A DNA stretch of 64,000 bases from Nomia melanderi (GCF_051020985.1 NW_027475134.1:4836001-4900000); one strand, 5' to 3'. Positions 48,032 to 62,533 are shown, counted from the first letter of the stretch. Program-made: numbers and translations. The notes: generated by a model from the sequence alone, not told the origin.

Positions 48032-51000
48032 ATATATCTGGTGATATTTCGGGTGCTATTATAGATAGCGCAATAAACCAAAGTGAATTATCTGCAGTAG
48101 GCCCTGGCGCATGCATCTGTGCAGCGGGAACGACCTCGGACAACCAGGGGCCGAGAAAGCCACAGACTCATGGGGCTGGACACTCAGGGTTAGGGAAAAA
48201 TCCAATATATATCTGGTGATATCTCGGGTACTATTACAGATAGTACAATAAATCAAAGTGCACTGTCTGTAGGAGGCCCTGGCGCATGAATCTGTGCAGC
48301 GGGAACGACCTCGGACCACCAGGGGCCGAGAAAACCACCGTCTCATGGGGACGGACACTCAGGGTCTGGCGAAAATCCACTATATATCTGGTGATATCTC
48401 GGGTGCTATTAGAGATAGCGCAATAAACCAAACTGCATTGTCTGTAGGAGGCCCTGGCGCATGAATCTGTGCAGCGGGAGCGACCTCTGACCACAAGGGG
48501 CCGAGAAAACCACCGTCTCATGGGGCCGGACACTCAGGGTCGAGGAAAAATCCAATATATATCTGGTGATATCTCGGGTGCTAATAGAGATAGCGCAATA
48601 AACCAAAGTGAATTATCTGCAGGAGGCCCTGGCGCATGAATCTGTGCAGCGGGAACGACCTCGGAAAACCAGGGGCCGAGAAAACGACCGTCTCATGGGG
48701 CCGGACACTCAGGGTCAGTGAAAAATCCAATATATATCTGGTGATATCTCGGGTGCTATTACAGATAGCGCAATAAATCAAAGTGCATTGTCTGTAGGAG
48801 GCCCTGGCGCATGAATCTGTGCAGCGGGAGCGACCTCTGACCACAAGGGGCCGAGAAAACCACAGTCTCATGGGGCCGGACACTCAGGGTCAGGGGAAAA
48901 TCCAGTATATATCTGGTGATATCTCGGGTGCTATTAGAGATAGCGCAATAAACCAAAGTGAATTATCTGCAGGAGGCCCTGGCGCATGAATCTGTGCAGC
49001 GGGAACGACCTCGGACCACCAGGGGCCGAAAAAACCACAGTCTCATGGGGCCGGACACTCATGGTCAGGGTAAAATCCAATATATATCTGGTGATATCTC
49101 GGGTGCTATTACAGATAGCGCAATAAATCAAAGTGCATAGTCTGTAGGAGGCCCCGGCGCATGAATCTGTGCAGCGGGAACGACCTCGGACGACCAGGGG
49201 CCTTGAAAACCACAGTCTCATGGGGCCGGACACTCAGGGTCAGGGGAAAATCCAATTTATATCTGGTGATATCTCGGGTGCTATTACAGATAGCGCAATA
49301 AATCAATGTGCATTGTCTGTAGGAGACCCTGGCGCATGAATCTGTGCAGCGGGAACGACCTCGGACCACCACGGGCCGAGAAAACGACCGTCTCATGGGG
49401 CCGGACGCTCAGGGTCAGTGAAAAATCCAATATATATCTGGTGATATCTCGGGTGCTATTACAGATAGCGCAATAAATCAAAGTGCAATGTCTGTAGGAG
49501 GCCCTGGCGCATGAATCTGTGCAGCGGGAACGACCTCGGGCCACCAGGGGCCCAGAAAACCACAGTCTCATGTGGCCGGACACTCAGGGTCAGGGAAAAA
49601 TCCATTATATATCTGGTGATATATCGGGTGCCATTAGAGATAGCTCGATAAATCAAAGTGCATTGTCTGCAGGAGGCCCTGACGCATGAACCTGTGCAGC
49701 GGGAACGACCTCGGACCACCAGGGGCCGATAAAACCACCGTCTCATGGGGCCGGACACTCAGGGTCAGGGGAAAATCCAATATATATCTGGTGATATCTC
49801 GGGTGCTATTACAGATAGCGCAATAAGTCAAAGTGAATTATCTGCAGGAGGCCCTGGCGCATGAATCTGTGCAGCGGGAACGACCTCGGACCACCAGGGG
49901 CCGAGAAAACCACAGTCTCATGGAGCCGGACACTCAGGGTCAGGAGAAAATCCAATATATATCTGGTGATATCTCGGGTGCTATTACAGATAGCGCAATA
50001 AACCAAAGTGAATTATCTGCAGGAGGCCCTGGCGCATGAATCTGTGCAGCGGGAACGACCTCGGAACACCAGGGGCCGAGAAAACCACCGTCTCATGGGG
50101 CCGGGCACTCAGGGTCTGGGGAAAATCCAATATATATGTGGTGATATCTCGGGTGCTATTACAGATAGCGCAATAAATCAAAGTGCATTGTCTGTAGGAG
50201 ACCCTGGCGCATGAACCTGTCCAGCGGGAACGACCTCGGACCACCAGGGGCCGAGAAAACCACCGTCTCATGGGGCCGGACACTCTGGGTCAGCGAAAAA
50301 TCCAATATATATCTGGTGATATCTCGGGTGCAATTACAGATAGCGCAATAAATCAAAGTGCATTGTCTGTAGGAGGCCCTGGCGCATGACTCTGTGCAGC
50401 GGGAACGACCTCGGACCACCAGGGGCCGAGAAAACTACAGTCTCATGCGGCCGGACACTCAGGGTCTGGGGAAAATCCAATATATATCTGGTGATATCTC
50501 GGGTCCTATTACAGATAGCGAAATAAATCAAAGTGCATTGTCTGTAGGAGGCCCTGGCGCATGAATCTGTGCAGCGGGAACGACCTCGGACCACCAGGGG
50601 CCGAGGAAACCACAGTCTCATGGGGCCGGACACTCAGGGTCAGGGAAAAATCCAATATATATCTGGTGATATCTTGGGTGCTATTAGATATAGCGCAATA
50701 AACCAAAGTGAATTATCTGCAGGAGGCCCTGGCGCATGAATCTGTGCAACGGGAACGACCTCGGACCACCAGGGGCCGAGACAACAACCGTCTCATGGGG
50801 CCGGACACTCAGGGTCAGGGAAAAATCCAATATATATCTGGTGATATCTCGGGTTATATTACAGATAGCACAATAAATCAAAGTGCATTGTCTGTAGGAG
50901 GCCCTGGCGCATGAATCTGTGCAGAGGGAACGATTTCGGACCACCAGGGGCCGAGACAACAACCGTCTCATGGGGCCGGACACTCAGGGTCAGGGAAAAA

Positions 51001-52009
51001 TCCAATATATATCTGGTGATATCTCGGGTTATATTACAGATAGCACAATAAATCAAAGTGCATTGTCTGTAGGAGGCCCTGGCGCATGAATCTGTGCAGA
51101 GGGAACGACCTCGGACCACCAGGGGCCGAGAAAACCACCGTCTCATGGCGCCGGACACTCAGGGGCAGTGAAAAATCCAGTATATATCTGGTGATATCTC
51201 GGGTGCTATTAGAGATAGCGCAATAAACCAAAGTGAATTATCTGCAGGAGGCGCTGGCGCATGAATCTGTGCAGCGGGAACGTCCTCGGACCTCCAGGGG
51301 CCGAGACAACCACAGTCTCATGGGGCCGGACACTCAGGGTCAGGGGAAAATCCAATATATATCTGGTGATATCTCGGGTGCTATTACAGATAGCGCAATA
51401 AATCAAAGTGCATTGTCTGCAGGAGGCCCTTGCGAATGAATCTGTTCAGCGGGAACGACCTCGGATCACCAGGGGCCGAGAAAACCACCGACACATGGGG
51501 CCGGACACTCAGGGTCGAGGAAAAATCCAATATATATCTGGTGATATCTCGGGTGCTATTAGAGATAGCGCGATAAATCAAAGTGAATTATCTGCAGGAG
51601 GCCCTGGCGCATGCATCTGTGCAGCGGGAACGACCTCGGTCCACCAGGGGCCGAGAAAATCACCGTCTCATGGGGACGGGCACTCAGGGTCTGGGGAAAA
51701 TCCAATATGTATCTGCTGATATCTCGGGTGCTATTAGAGATAGCGTAACAAACCAAAGTGCATTGTCTGTAGGAGGCCCTGGCGCATGAATCTGTGCAGC
51801 GGGAACGACCTCTGACCACAAGAGGCCGAGAAAACCACCGTCTCATGGGGCCGGACACTCTGGGTCGAGGAAAAATCCAATATATATCTGGTGATATCTC
51901 GGGTGCTATTACAGATAGCGCGATAAATCAAAGTGCATTGTCTGTAGGAGGCACTGGCGAATGAGTCTGTGCAGCAGGAACGACCTCGAACCACCAGGGG
52001 CCGAGAAAA

Positions 52010-52056
52010 TTACAGATATTCGGAATCCGTCACCCAAGGTCATGTGAAAATCCAGC
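52010..52056. repeat. V-type divergent tract, copy 5
   Basis: 4,025 bp (23 monomers) after copy 4 within the same 31-monomer unit. The neighbouring monomer with CACAGACTCATGGGGCTGG is shared too. Confidence 0.88.
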
Positions 52057-53409
52057 ATATATCTGGTGATATTTCGGGTGCTATTATAGATAGCGCAATA
52101 AACCAAAGTGAATTATCTGCAGTAGGCCCTGGCGCATGCATCTGTGCAGCGGGAACGACCTCGGACAACCAGGGGCCGAGAAAGCCACAGACTCATGGGG
52201 CTGGACACTCACGGTTAGGGAAAAATCCAATATATATCTGGTGATATCTCGGGTGCTATTACAGATAGCGCAATAAACCAAGGTGAATTATCTGCAGGAG
52301 GCCCTGGCGCATGAATCTGTGCAGCGGGAACGACCTCGGGCCTCCAGGGGCTGAGAAAACGACCGTCTCATGGGGCCGGACACTCAGGGTCAGTGAAAAA
52401 TCCAGTATATATCTGGTGATATCTCGGGTGCTATTAGAGATAGCGCAATAAACCAAAGTGAATTATCTGCAGGAGGCGCTGGCGCATGAATCTGTGCAGC
52501 GGGAACGTCCTCGGACCTCCAGGGGCCGAGACAACCACAGTCTCATGGGGCCGGACACTCAGGGTCAGGGGAAAATCCAATATATATCTGGTGATATCTC
52601 GGGTGCTATTACAGATAGCGCAATAAATCAAAGTGCATTGTCTGTATGAGGCCCTGGCGCATGAATCTGTGCAGCGGGAACGACCTCGGACCATCAGGGG
52701 CCGAAAAAACCACAGTCTCATGGGGCCGGACACTCATGGTCAGGGTAAAATCCAATATATATCTGGTGATATCTCGGGTGCTATTACAGATAGCGCAATA
52801 AATCAAAGTGCATTGTCTGTAGGAGGCCCTGGCGCATGAATCTGTGCAGCGGGAACGACCTCTGACCACAAGAGGCCGAGAAAACCACCGTCTCAAGGGG
52901 CCGGACACTCAGGGTCGAGGAAAAATCCAATATATATCTGGTGATATCTCGGGTGCTATTACAGATAGCGCAATAAATCAAAGTGCATTGTCTGTAGGAG
53001 GCCCTGGCGCATGAACCTGTGCAGCGGCAACGACCTCGGACCGCCAGGGGCCGAGAAAACCACAGTCTCATGGGGCCGGACACTCTGGGTCAGGGGAAAA
53101 TCCAATATATATCTGGTGATATCTCGGGTGCTATTACAGATAGCGCAATAAATCAAAGTGCATTGTCTGCAGGAGGCCCTTGTGAATGAATCTGTTCAGC
53201 GGGAACGACCTCGGATCACCAGGGGCCGAGAAAACCACCGACACATGGGGCCGGACACTCAGGGTCGAGGAAAAATCCAATATATATCTGGTGATATCTC
53301 GGGTGCTATTACAGATAGCGCGATAAATCAAAGTGCATTGTCTGTAGGAGGCACTGGCGAATGAGTCTGTGCAGCAGGAACGACCTCGATCCACCAGGGG
53401 CCGAGAAAA

Positions 53410-53456
53410 TTACAGATATTCGGAATCCGTCACCCAAGGTCATGTGAAAATCCAGC
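53410..53456. repeat. V-type divergent tract, copy 6
   Basis: Counterpart of copy 4 in the second 31-monomer unit (offset 5,425). Upstream CTCGATCCACC differs from CTCGAACCACC by one base. Confidence 0.88.
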
Positions 53457-56400
53457 ATATATCTGGTGATATTTCGGGTGCTATTATAGATAGCGCAATA
53501 AACCAAAGTGAATTATCTGCAGTAGGCCCTGGCGCATGCATCTGTGCAGCGGGAACGACCTCGGACAACCAGGGGCCGAGAAAGCCACAGACTCATGGGG
53601 CTGGACACTCAGGGTTAGGGAAAAATCCAATATATATCTGGTGATATCTCGGGTACTATTACAGATAGTACAATAAATCAAAGTGCACTGTCTGTAGGAG
53701 GCCCTGGCGCATGAATCTGTGCAGCGGGAACGACCTCGGACCACCAGGGGCCGAGAAAACCACCGTCTCATGGGGACGGACACTCAGGGTCTGGCGAAAA
53801 TCCACTATATATCTGGTGATATCTCGGGTGCTATTAGAGATAGCGCAATAAACCAAACTGCATTGTCTGTAGGAGGCCCTGGTGCATGAATCTGTGCAGC
53901 GGGAGCGACCTCTGACCACAAGGGGCCGAGAAAACCACCGTCTCATGGGGCCGGACACTCAGGGTCGAGGAAAAATCCAATATATATCTGGTGATATCTC
54001 GGGTGCTAATAGAGATAGCGCAATAAACCAAAGTGAATTATCTGCAGGAGGCCCTGGCGCATGAATCTGTGCAGCGGGAACGACCTCGGAAAACCAGGGG
54101 CCGAGAAAACGACCGTCTCATGGGGCCGGACACTCAGGGTCAGTGAAAAATCCAATATATATCTGGTGATATCTCGGGTGCTATTACAGATAGCGCAATA
54201 AATCAAAGTGCATTGTCTGTAGGAGGCCCTGGCGCATGAATCTGTGCAGCGGGAGCGACCTCTGACCACAAGGGGCCGAGAAAACCACAGTCTCATGGGG
54301 CCGGACACTCAGGGTCAGGGGAAAATCCAGTATATATCTGGTGATATCTCGGGTGCTATTAGAGATAGCGCAATAAACCAAAGTGAATTATCTGCAGGAG
54401 GCCCTGGCGCATGAATCTGTGCAGCGGGAACGACCTCGGACCACCAGGGGCCGAAAAAACCACAGTCTCATGGGGCCGGACACTCATGGTCAGGGTAAAA
54501 TCCAATATATATCTGGTGATATCTCGGGTGCTATTACAGATAGCGCAATAAATCAAAGTGCATAGTCTGTAGGAGGCCCCGGCGCATGAATCTGTGCAGC
54601 GGGAACGACCTCGGACGACCAGGGGCCTTGAAAACCACAGTCTCATGGGGCCGGACACTCAGGGTCAGGGGAAAATCCAATTTATATCTGGTGATATCTC
54701 GGGTGCTATTACAGATAGCGCAATAAATCAATGTGCATTGTCTGTAGGAGACCCTGGCGCATGAATCTGTGCAGCGGGAACGACCTCGGACCACCGCGGG
54801 CCGAGAAAACGACCGTCTCATGGGGCCGGACGCTCAGGGTCAGTGAAAAATCCAATATATATCTGGTGATATCTCGGGTGCTATTACAGATAGCGCAATA
54901 AATCAAAGTGCAATGTCTGTAGGAGGCCCTGGCGCATGAATCTGTGCAGCGGGAACGACCTCGGGCCACCAGGGGCCCAGAAAACCACAGTCTCATGTGG
55001 CCGGACACTCAGGGTCAGGGAAAAATCCATTATATATCTGGTGATATATCGGGTGCCATTAGAGATAGCTCGATAAATCAAAGTGCATTGTCTGCAGGAG
55101 GCCCTGACGCATGAACCTGTGCAGCGGGAACGACCTCGGACCACCAGGGGCCGATAAAACCACCGTCTCATGGGGCCGGACACTCAGGGTCAGGGGAAAA
55201 TCCAATATATATCTGGTGATATCTCGGGTGCTATTACAGATAGCGCAATAAGTCAAAGTGAATTATCTGCAGGAGGCCCTGGCGCATGAATCTGTGCAGC
55301 GGGAACGACCTCGGACCACCAGGGGCCGAGAAAACCACAGTCTCATGGAGCCGGACACTCAGGGTCAGGAGAAAATCCAATATATATCTGGTGATATCTC
55401 GGGTGCTATTACAGATAGCGCAATAAACCAAAGTGAATTATCTGCAGGAGGCCCTGGCGCATGAATCTGTGCAGCGGGAACGACCTCGGAACACCAGGGG
55501 CCGAGAAAACCACCGTCTCATGGGGCCGGGCACTCAGGGTCTGGGGAAAATCCAATATATATGTGGTGATATCTCGGGTGCTATTACAGATAGCGCAATA
55601 AATCAAAGTGCATTGTCTGTAGGAGACCCTGGCGCATGAACCTGTCCAGCGGGAACGACCTCGGACCACCAGGGGCCGAGAAAACCACCGTCTCATGGGG
55701 CCGGACACTCTGGGTCAGCGAAAAATCCAATATATATCTGGTGATATCTCGGGTGCAATTACAGATAGCGCAATAAATCAAAGTGCATTGTCTGTAGGAG
55801 GCCCTGGCGCATGACTCTGTGCAGCGGGAACGACCTCGGACCACCAGGGGCCGAGAAAACTACAGTCTCATGCGGCCGGACACTCAGGGTCTGGGGAAAA
55901 TCCAATATATATCTGGTGATATCTCGGGTCCTATTACAGATAGCGAAATAAATCAAAGTGCATTGTCTGTAGGAGGCCCTGGCGCATGAATCTGTGCAGC
56001 GGGAACGACCTCGGACCACCAGGGGCCGAGGAAACCACAGTCTCATGGGGCCGGACACTCAGGGTCAGGGAAGAATCCAATATATATCTGGTGATATCTT
56101 GGGTGCTATTAGATATAGCGCAATAAACCAAAGTGAATTATCTGCAGGAGGCCCTGGCGCATGAATCTGTGCAACGGGAACGACCTCGGACCACCAGGGG
56201 CCGAGACAACAACCGTCTCATGGGGCCGGACACTCAGGGTCAGGGAAAAATCCAATATATATCTGGTGATATCTCGGGTTATATTACAGATAGCACAATA
56301 AATCAAAGTGCATTGTCTGTAGGAGGCCCTGGCGCATGAATCTGTGCAGAGGGAACGATTTCGGACCACCAGGGGCCGAGACAACAACCGTCTCATGGGG

Positions 56401-57434
56401 CCGGACACTCAGGGTCAGGGAAAAATCCAATATATATCTGGTGATATCTCGGGTTATATTACAGATAGCACAATAAATCAAAGTGCATTGTCTGTAGGAG
56501 GCCCTGGCGCATGAATCTGTGCAGAGGGAACGACCTCGGACCACCAGGGGCCGAGAAAACCACCGTCTCATGGCGCCGGACACTCAGGGGCAGTGAAAAA
56601 TCCAGTATATATCTGGTGATATCTCGGGTGCTATTAGAGATAGCGCAATAAACCAAAGTGAATTATCTGCAGGAGGCGCTGGCGCATGAATCTGTGCAGC
56701 GGGAACGTCCTCGGACCTCCAGGGGCCGAGACAACCACAGTCTCATGGGGCCGGACACTCAGGGTCAGGGGAAAATCCAATATATATCTGGTGATATCTC
56801 GGGTGCTATTACAGATAGCGCAATAAATCAAAGTGCATTGTCTGCAGGAGGCCCTTGCGAATGAATCTGTTCAGCGGGAACGACCTCGGATCACCAGGGG
56901 CCGAGAAAACCACCGACACATGGGGCCGGACACTCAGGGTCGAGGAAAAATCCAATATATATCTGGTGATATCTCGGGTGCTATTAGAGATAGCGCGATA
57001 AATCAAAGTGAATTATCTGCAGGAGGCCCTGGCGCATGCATCTGTGCAGCGGGAACGACCTCGGTCCACCAGGGGCCGAGAAAATCACCGTCTCATGGGG
57101 ACGGGCACTCAGGGTCTGGGGAAAATCCAATATGTATCTGCTGATATCTCGGGTGCTATTAGAGATAGCGTAACAAACCAAAGTGCATTGTCTGTAGGAG
57201 GCCCTGGCGCATGAATCTGTGCAGCGGGAACGACCTCTGACCACAAGAGGCCGAGAAAACCACCGTCTCATGGGGCCGGACACTCTGGGTCGAGGAAAAA
57301 TCCAATATATATCTGGTGATATCTCGGGTGCTATTACAGATAGCGCGATAAATCAAAGTGCATTGTCTGTAGGAGGCACTGGCGAATGAGTCTGTGCAGC
57401 AGGAACGACCTCGAACCACCAGGGGCCGAGAAAA

Positions 57435-57481
57435 TTACAGATATTCGGAATCCGTCACCCAAGGTCATGTGAAAATCCAGC
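57435..57481. repeat. V-type divergent tract, copy 7
   Basis: Counterpart of copy 5 in the second 31-monomer unit (offset 5,425). Confidence 0.88.
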
Positions 57482-58401
57482 ATATATCTGGTGATATTTC
57501 GGGTGCTATTATAGATAGCGCAATAAACCAAAGTGAATTATCTGCAGTAGGCCCTGGCGCATGCATCTGTGCAGCGGGAACGACCTCGGACAACCAGGGG
57601 CCGAGAAAGCCACAGACTCATGGGGCTGGACACTCACGGTTAGGGAAAAATCCAATATATATCTGGTGATATCTCGGGTGCTATTACAGATAGCGCAATA
57701 AACCAAGGTGAATTATCTGCAGGAGGCCCTGGCGCATGAATCTGTGCAGCGGGAACGACCTCGGGCCTCCAGGGGCTGAGAAAACGACCGTCTCATGGGG
57801 CCGGACACTCAGGGTCAGTGAAAAATCCAGTATATATCTGGTGATATCTCGGGTGCTATTAGAGATAGCGCAATAAACCAAAGTGAATTATCTGCAGGAG
57901 GCGCTGGCGCATGAATCTGTGCAGCGGGAACGTCCTCGGACCTCCAGGGGCCGAGACAACCACAGTCTCATGGGGCCGGACACTCAGGGTCAGGGGAAAA
58001 TCCAATATATATCTGGTGATATCTCGGGTGCTATTACAGATAGCGCAATAAATCAAAGTGCATTGTCTGTAGGAGGCCCTGGCGCATGAATCTGTGCAGC
58101 GGGAACGACCTCGGACCATCAGGGGCCGAAAAAACCACAGTCTCATGGGGCCGGACACTCATGGTCAGGGTAAAATCCAATATATATCTGGTGATATCTC
58201 GGGTGCTATTACAGATAGCGCAATAAATCAAAGTGCATTGTCTGTAGGAGGCCCTGGCGCATGAATCTGTGCAGCGGGAACGACCTCTGACCACAAGAGG
58301 CCGAGAAAACCACCGTCTCAAGGGGCCGGACACTCAGGGTCGAGGAAAAATCCAATATATATCTGGTGATATCTCGGGTGCTATTACAGATAGCGCAATA
58401 A

Positions 58402-61400
58402 ACCAAAGTGAATTATCTGCAGGAGGCCCTGGCGCATGAATCTGTGCAGCGGGAACGACCTCGGACCACCAGGGGCCGAAAAAACCACAGTCTCATGGGG
58501 CCGGACACTCAGGGTCAGGGGAAAATCCAATATATATCTGGTGATATCTCGGGTGCTATTACAGATAGCGCAATAAATCAATGTGCATTGTCTGTAGGAG
58601 ACCCTGGCGCATGAATCTGTGCAGCGGGAACGACCTCGGACCACCACGGGCCGAGAAAACGACTGTCTCATGGGGCCGGACGCTCAGGGTCAGTGAAAAA
58701 TCCAATATATATCTGGTGATATCTCGGGTGCTATTACAGATAGCGCAATAAATCAAAGTGCAATGTCTGTAGGAGGCCCTGGCGCATGAATCTGTGCAGC
58801 GGGAACGACCTCGGGCCACCAGGGGCCTAGAAAACCACAGTCTCATGTGGCCGGACACTCAGGGTCAGGGAAAAATCCATTATATATCTGGTGATATATC
58901 GGGTGCCATTAGAGATAGCTCGATAAATCAAAGTGCATTGTCTGCAGGAGGCCCTGACGCATGAACCTGTGCAGCGGGAACGACCTCGGACCACCAGGGG
59001 CCGATAAAACCACCGTCTCATGGGGCCGGACACTCAGGGTCAGGGGAAAATCCAATATATATCTGGTGATATCTCGGGTGCTATTACAGATAGCGCAATA
59101 AACCAAGGTGAATTATCTGCAGGAGGCCCTGGCGCATGAATCTGTGCAGCGGGAACGACCTCGGGCCACCAGGGGCTGAGAAAACGACCGTCTCATGGGG
59201 CCGGACACTCAGGGTCAGTGAAAAATCCAGTATATATCTGGTGATATCTCGGGTGCTATTAGAGATAGCGCAATAAACCAAAGTGAATTATCTGCAGGAG
59301 GCGCTGGCGCATGAATCTGTGCAGCGGGAACGTCCTCGGACCTCCAGGGGCCGAGACAACCACAGTCTCATGGGGCCGGACACTCAGGGTCAGGGGAAAA
59401 TCCAATATATATCTGGTGATATCTCGGGTGCTATTACAGATAGCGCAATAAATCAAAGTGCATTGTCTGTAGGAGGCCCTGGCGCATGAATCTGTGCAGC
59501 GGGAACGACCTCGGACCATCAGGGGCCGAAAAAACCACAGTCTCATGGGGCCGGACACTCATGGTCAGGGTAAAATCCAATATATATCTGGTGATATCTC
59601 GGGTGCTATTACAGATAGCGCAATAAATCAAAGTGCATTGTCTGTAGGAGGCCCTGGCGCATGAATCTGTGCAGCGGGAACGACCTCTGACCACAAGAGG
59701 CCGAGAAAACCACCGTCTCAAGGGGCCGGACACTCAGGGTCGAGGAAAAATCCAATATATATCTGGTGATATCTCGGGTGCTATTACAGATAGCGCGATA
59801 AATCAAAGTGCATTGTCTGTAGGAGGCACAGGCGAATGAGTCTGTGCAGCAGGAACGACCTCGAACCACCAGGGGCCGAGAAAATTACAGATATTCGGAA
59901 TCCGTCACCCAAGGTCATGTGAAAATCCAGCATATATCTGGTGATATTTCGGGTGCTATTATAGATAGCGCAATAAACCAAAGTGAATTATCTGCAGGAG
60001 GCCCTGGCGCATGAATCTGTGCAGCGGGAACGTCCTCGGACCTCCAGGGGCCGAGACAACCACCGTCTCATGGGGCCGGGCACTCAGGGTCAGGGTAAAA
60101 TCCAATATATATCTGGTGATATCTCGGGTGCTATTACAGATAGCGCAATAAATCAATGTGCATTGTCTGTAGGAGGCCCTGGCGCATGAATCTGTGCAGC
60201 GGGAACGACCTCGGACCACCAGGGTCCGAGAAAACGACCGTCTCATGGGGCCGGACACTCAGGGTCAGGGGAAAATCCAATATAGATCTCGTGATATCTC
60301 GGGGGCTATTAGAGATAGCGCGATAAATCAACGTGAATTATCTGCAGGAGGCCCTGGCGCATGCATCTGTGGCAGCGGGAACGACCTCGGATAACCAGGG
60401 GCCGAGAAAACCACCGTCTCATGGGGCCGGGCACTCAGGGTCTGGGGAAAATCCAATATATATCTGGTGATATCTCGGGTGCTATTAGAGATAGCGTAAT
60501 AAACCAAAGTGCATTGTCTGTAGGAGGCCCTGGCGCATGAATCTGTGCAGCGGGAACGACCTCGGACCACCGGGGTCCGAAAAAACCACAGTCTCATGGG
60601 GCCGGACTCTCACGGTCAGGGTAAAATCCAATATATATCTGGTGATATCTCGGGTGCTATTAGAGATAGCGCAATAAATCAAAGTGCATTGTCTGTAGGA
60701 GGCCCTGGCGCATGAATCTGTGCAGCGGGAACGACCTCGGACCACCAGGGGCCGAGAAAACTACAGTCTCATGCGGCCGGTCACTCAGGGTCTGGGGAAA
60801 ATCCAATATATATCTGGTGATATCTCGGGTCCTATTACAGATAGCGAAATAAATCAAAGTGCATTGTCTGTAGGAGGCCCTGGCGCATGAATCTGTGCAG
60901 CGGGAACGACCTCGAACCACCAGGGGCCGAGGAAACCACAGTCTCATGGGGCCGGACACTCAGGGTCAGGGAAAAATCCAATATATATCTGGTGATATCT
61001 TGGGTGCTATTAGATATAGCGCAATAAACCAAAGTGCATTATCTGCAGAAGGCCCTGGCGCATGAATCTGTGCAACGGGAACGACATAGGACCACCAGGG
61101 GCCGAAAAATCCACAGTCTCATGGGGCCGGACACTCAGGGTCAGGGAAAAATCCAATATATATCTGGTGATATCTTGGGTGCTATTAGCGATAGCGTAAT
61201 AAACCAAAGTGAATTATCTGCAGGAGGCCCTGGCGCAAGAATCTGTGCAGCGGGAACGACCTTGGACCACCAGGGGCCGAGACAACAACCGTCTCATGGG
61301 GCCGGACACTCAGGGTCAGGGAAAAATCCAATATATATCTGGTGATATCTCGGGTTATATTACAGATAGCACAATAAATCAACGTGCATTGTCTGTAGGA

Positions 61401-62533
61401 GGCCCTGGCGCATGAATCTGAGCAGCGGGAACGACCTCGGACCACCAGGGGCCGAGACAACCACCGTCTCATGGGGCCGGACACTCAGGGTCAGGGGAAA
61501 ATCCAATATATATCTGGTGATATCTCGGGTGCTATTACAGATAGAGCAATAAACCAAAGTGAATTATCTGCAGGAGGCCCTGGCCCATGCATCTGTGCAG
61601 CGGGAACAACCTCGGACCACCAGGGGCCGAGAAAACCACCGTCTCATGGGGCCGGACACTCAGGGTCAGGGTAAAATGCTATATATATCTGGTGATATGT
61701 CGGGTGCTATTACAGATAGCGCAATAAATCAAAGTGCATTGTCTGGAGGAGGCCCTGGCGCATGTATCTGGGCAGCGGGAACGACCTCGGACCACCAGGG
61801 GCCGAGAAGACCGCAGTCTCATGGGGACGGACTCTCAGGGTCAGGGAAAAATCCAATATATATCTGGTGATATCTCGGGCGCTATTAGAGATAGCGCAAT
61901 AAACCAAAGTGAATTATCTGCAGGAGGCCCTGGCGCATGAATCTGTGCAGCGGGAACGACCTCGGGCCACCAGGGGCTGAGAAAACGACCGTCTCATGGG
62001 GCCGGACATTCAGGGTCAGTGAAAAATCCAATATATATCTGGTGATATCACGGCTGCTATTACAGATAGCGGAATAAATCAAAGTGCATTGTCTGTAGGA
62101 GGCCCTGGCGCATGAATCTGTGCAGCGGGAACGACCTCGGACCACCAGGGGCCGAGAAAACCACAGTCTCATGGGGCCGGACACTCAGGGTCAGGGGAAA
62201 ATCCAGTATATATCTGGTGATATCTCGGGTGCTATTAGAGATAGCGCAATAAGCCAAAGTGCATTGTCTGTAGGAGACCCTGGCGCATGAACCTGTCCAG
62301 CGGGAACGACCTCGGACCACCAGGGGCCGAGAAAACCACAGTCTCATGGGGCCGGACACTCTGGGTCAGCGAAAAATCCAATATATATCTGGTGATATCA
62401 CGGGTGCTATTACAGATAGCGCAATAAATCAAAGTGCATTGTCTGTAGGAGGCCCTGGCGCATGACTCTGTGCAGCGGGAACGACCTCGGACCACCAGGG
62501 GCCGAGAAAACTACAGTCTCATGCGGCCGGACA
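58402..62533. repeat. Satellite segment containing a 22-monomer unit
   Basis: 58683-60149 recurs at 62534-64000 (offset 3,851). 58559-59105 also matches 54709-55255 (offset 3,850), and 57684-58383 matches 59084-59783 (8 monomers). 60222-60997 is related to 40095-40870, 20 kb away, including the inserted G near 60370. One monomer (61011-61185, with GACATAGGACC) is extra relative to that source. GATATCACGGCTGC (62045) recalls the 7.4-9 kb region. Confidence 0.8.
59885..59931. repeat. V-type divergent tract, copy 8
   Basis: 14 monomers after copy 7. The monomer's upstream part reads GGCACAGGCGAATGAG instead of GGCACTGGCGAATGAG, a change shared only with copy 9. Confidence 0.88.

Larger units (their letters stand above)
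47521..52945. repeat. 31-monomer (5,425-bp) unit, first copy
   Basis: Followed directly by a second copy at 52946. The region of match runs from about 47501 to 52976 against 52926 to 58401, so the breakpoint lies in a stretch common to both ends (about 52926-52976). The unit contains two V-type monomers (47985, 52010), monomers with the GATATATCGGGTGCC class, and 49.8-52.0 kb sequence shared with 43.0-45.5 kb. It has no net indel: 31 x 175 = 5,425 exactly. Confidence 0.92.
52946..58401. repeat. 31-monomer (5,425-bp) unit, second copy
   Basis: Matches the first copy with five substitutions that I could find: A to T at 53390, C to T at 53883, A to G at 54796, A to G at 56073, and T (52647) against G (58072). 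That is about 0.1% divergence, far below the difference between neighbouring monomers, so the duplication is recent. Divergence from the first copy begins at 58402, where AAACCAAAG replaces AAATCAAAG. Confidence 0.92.

Noticed and set aside
47521..58401. 5,425-bp duplication as an assembly artefact
   Set aside because: At least five scattered substitutions distinguish the copies, and similar nested duplications occur throughout. It is not excluded, however; spanning reads would decide.
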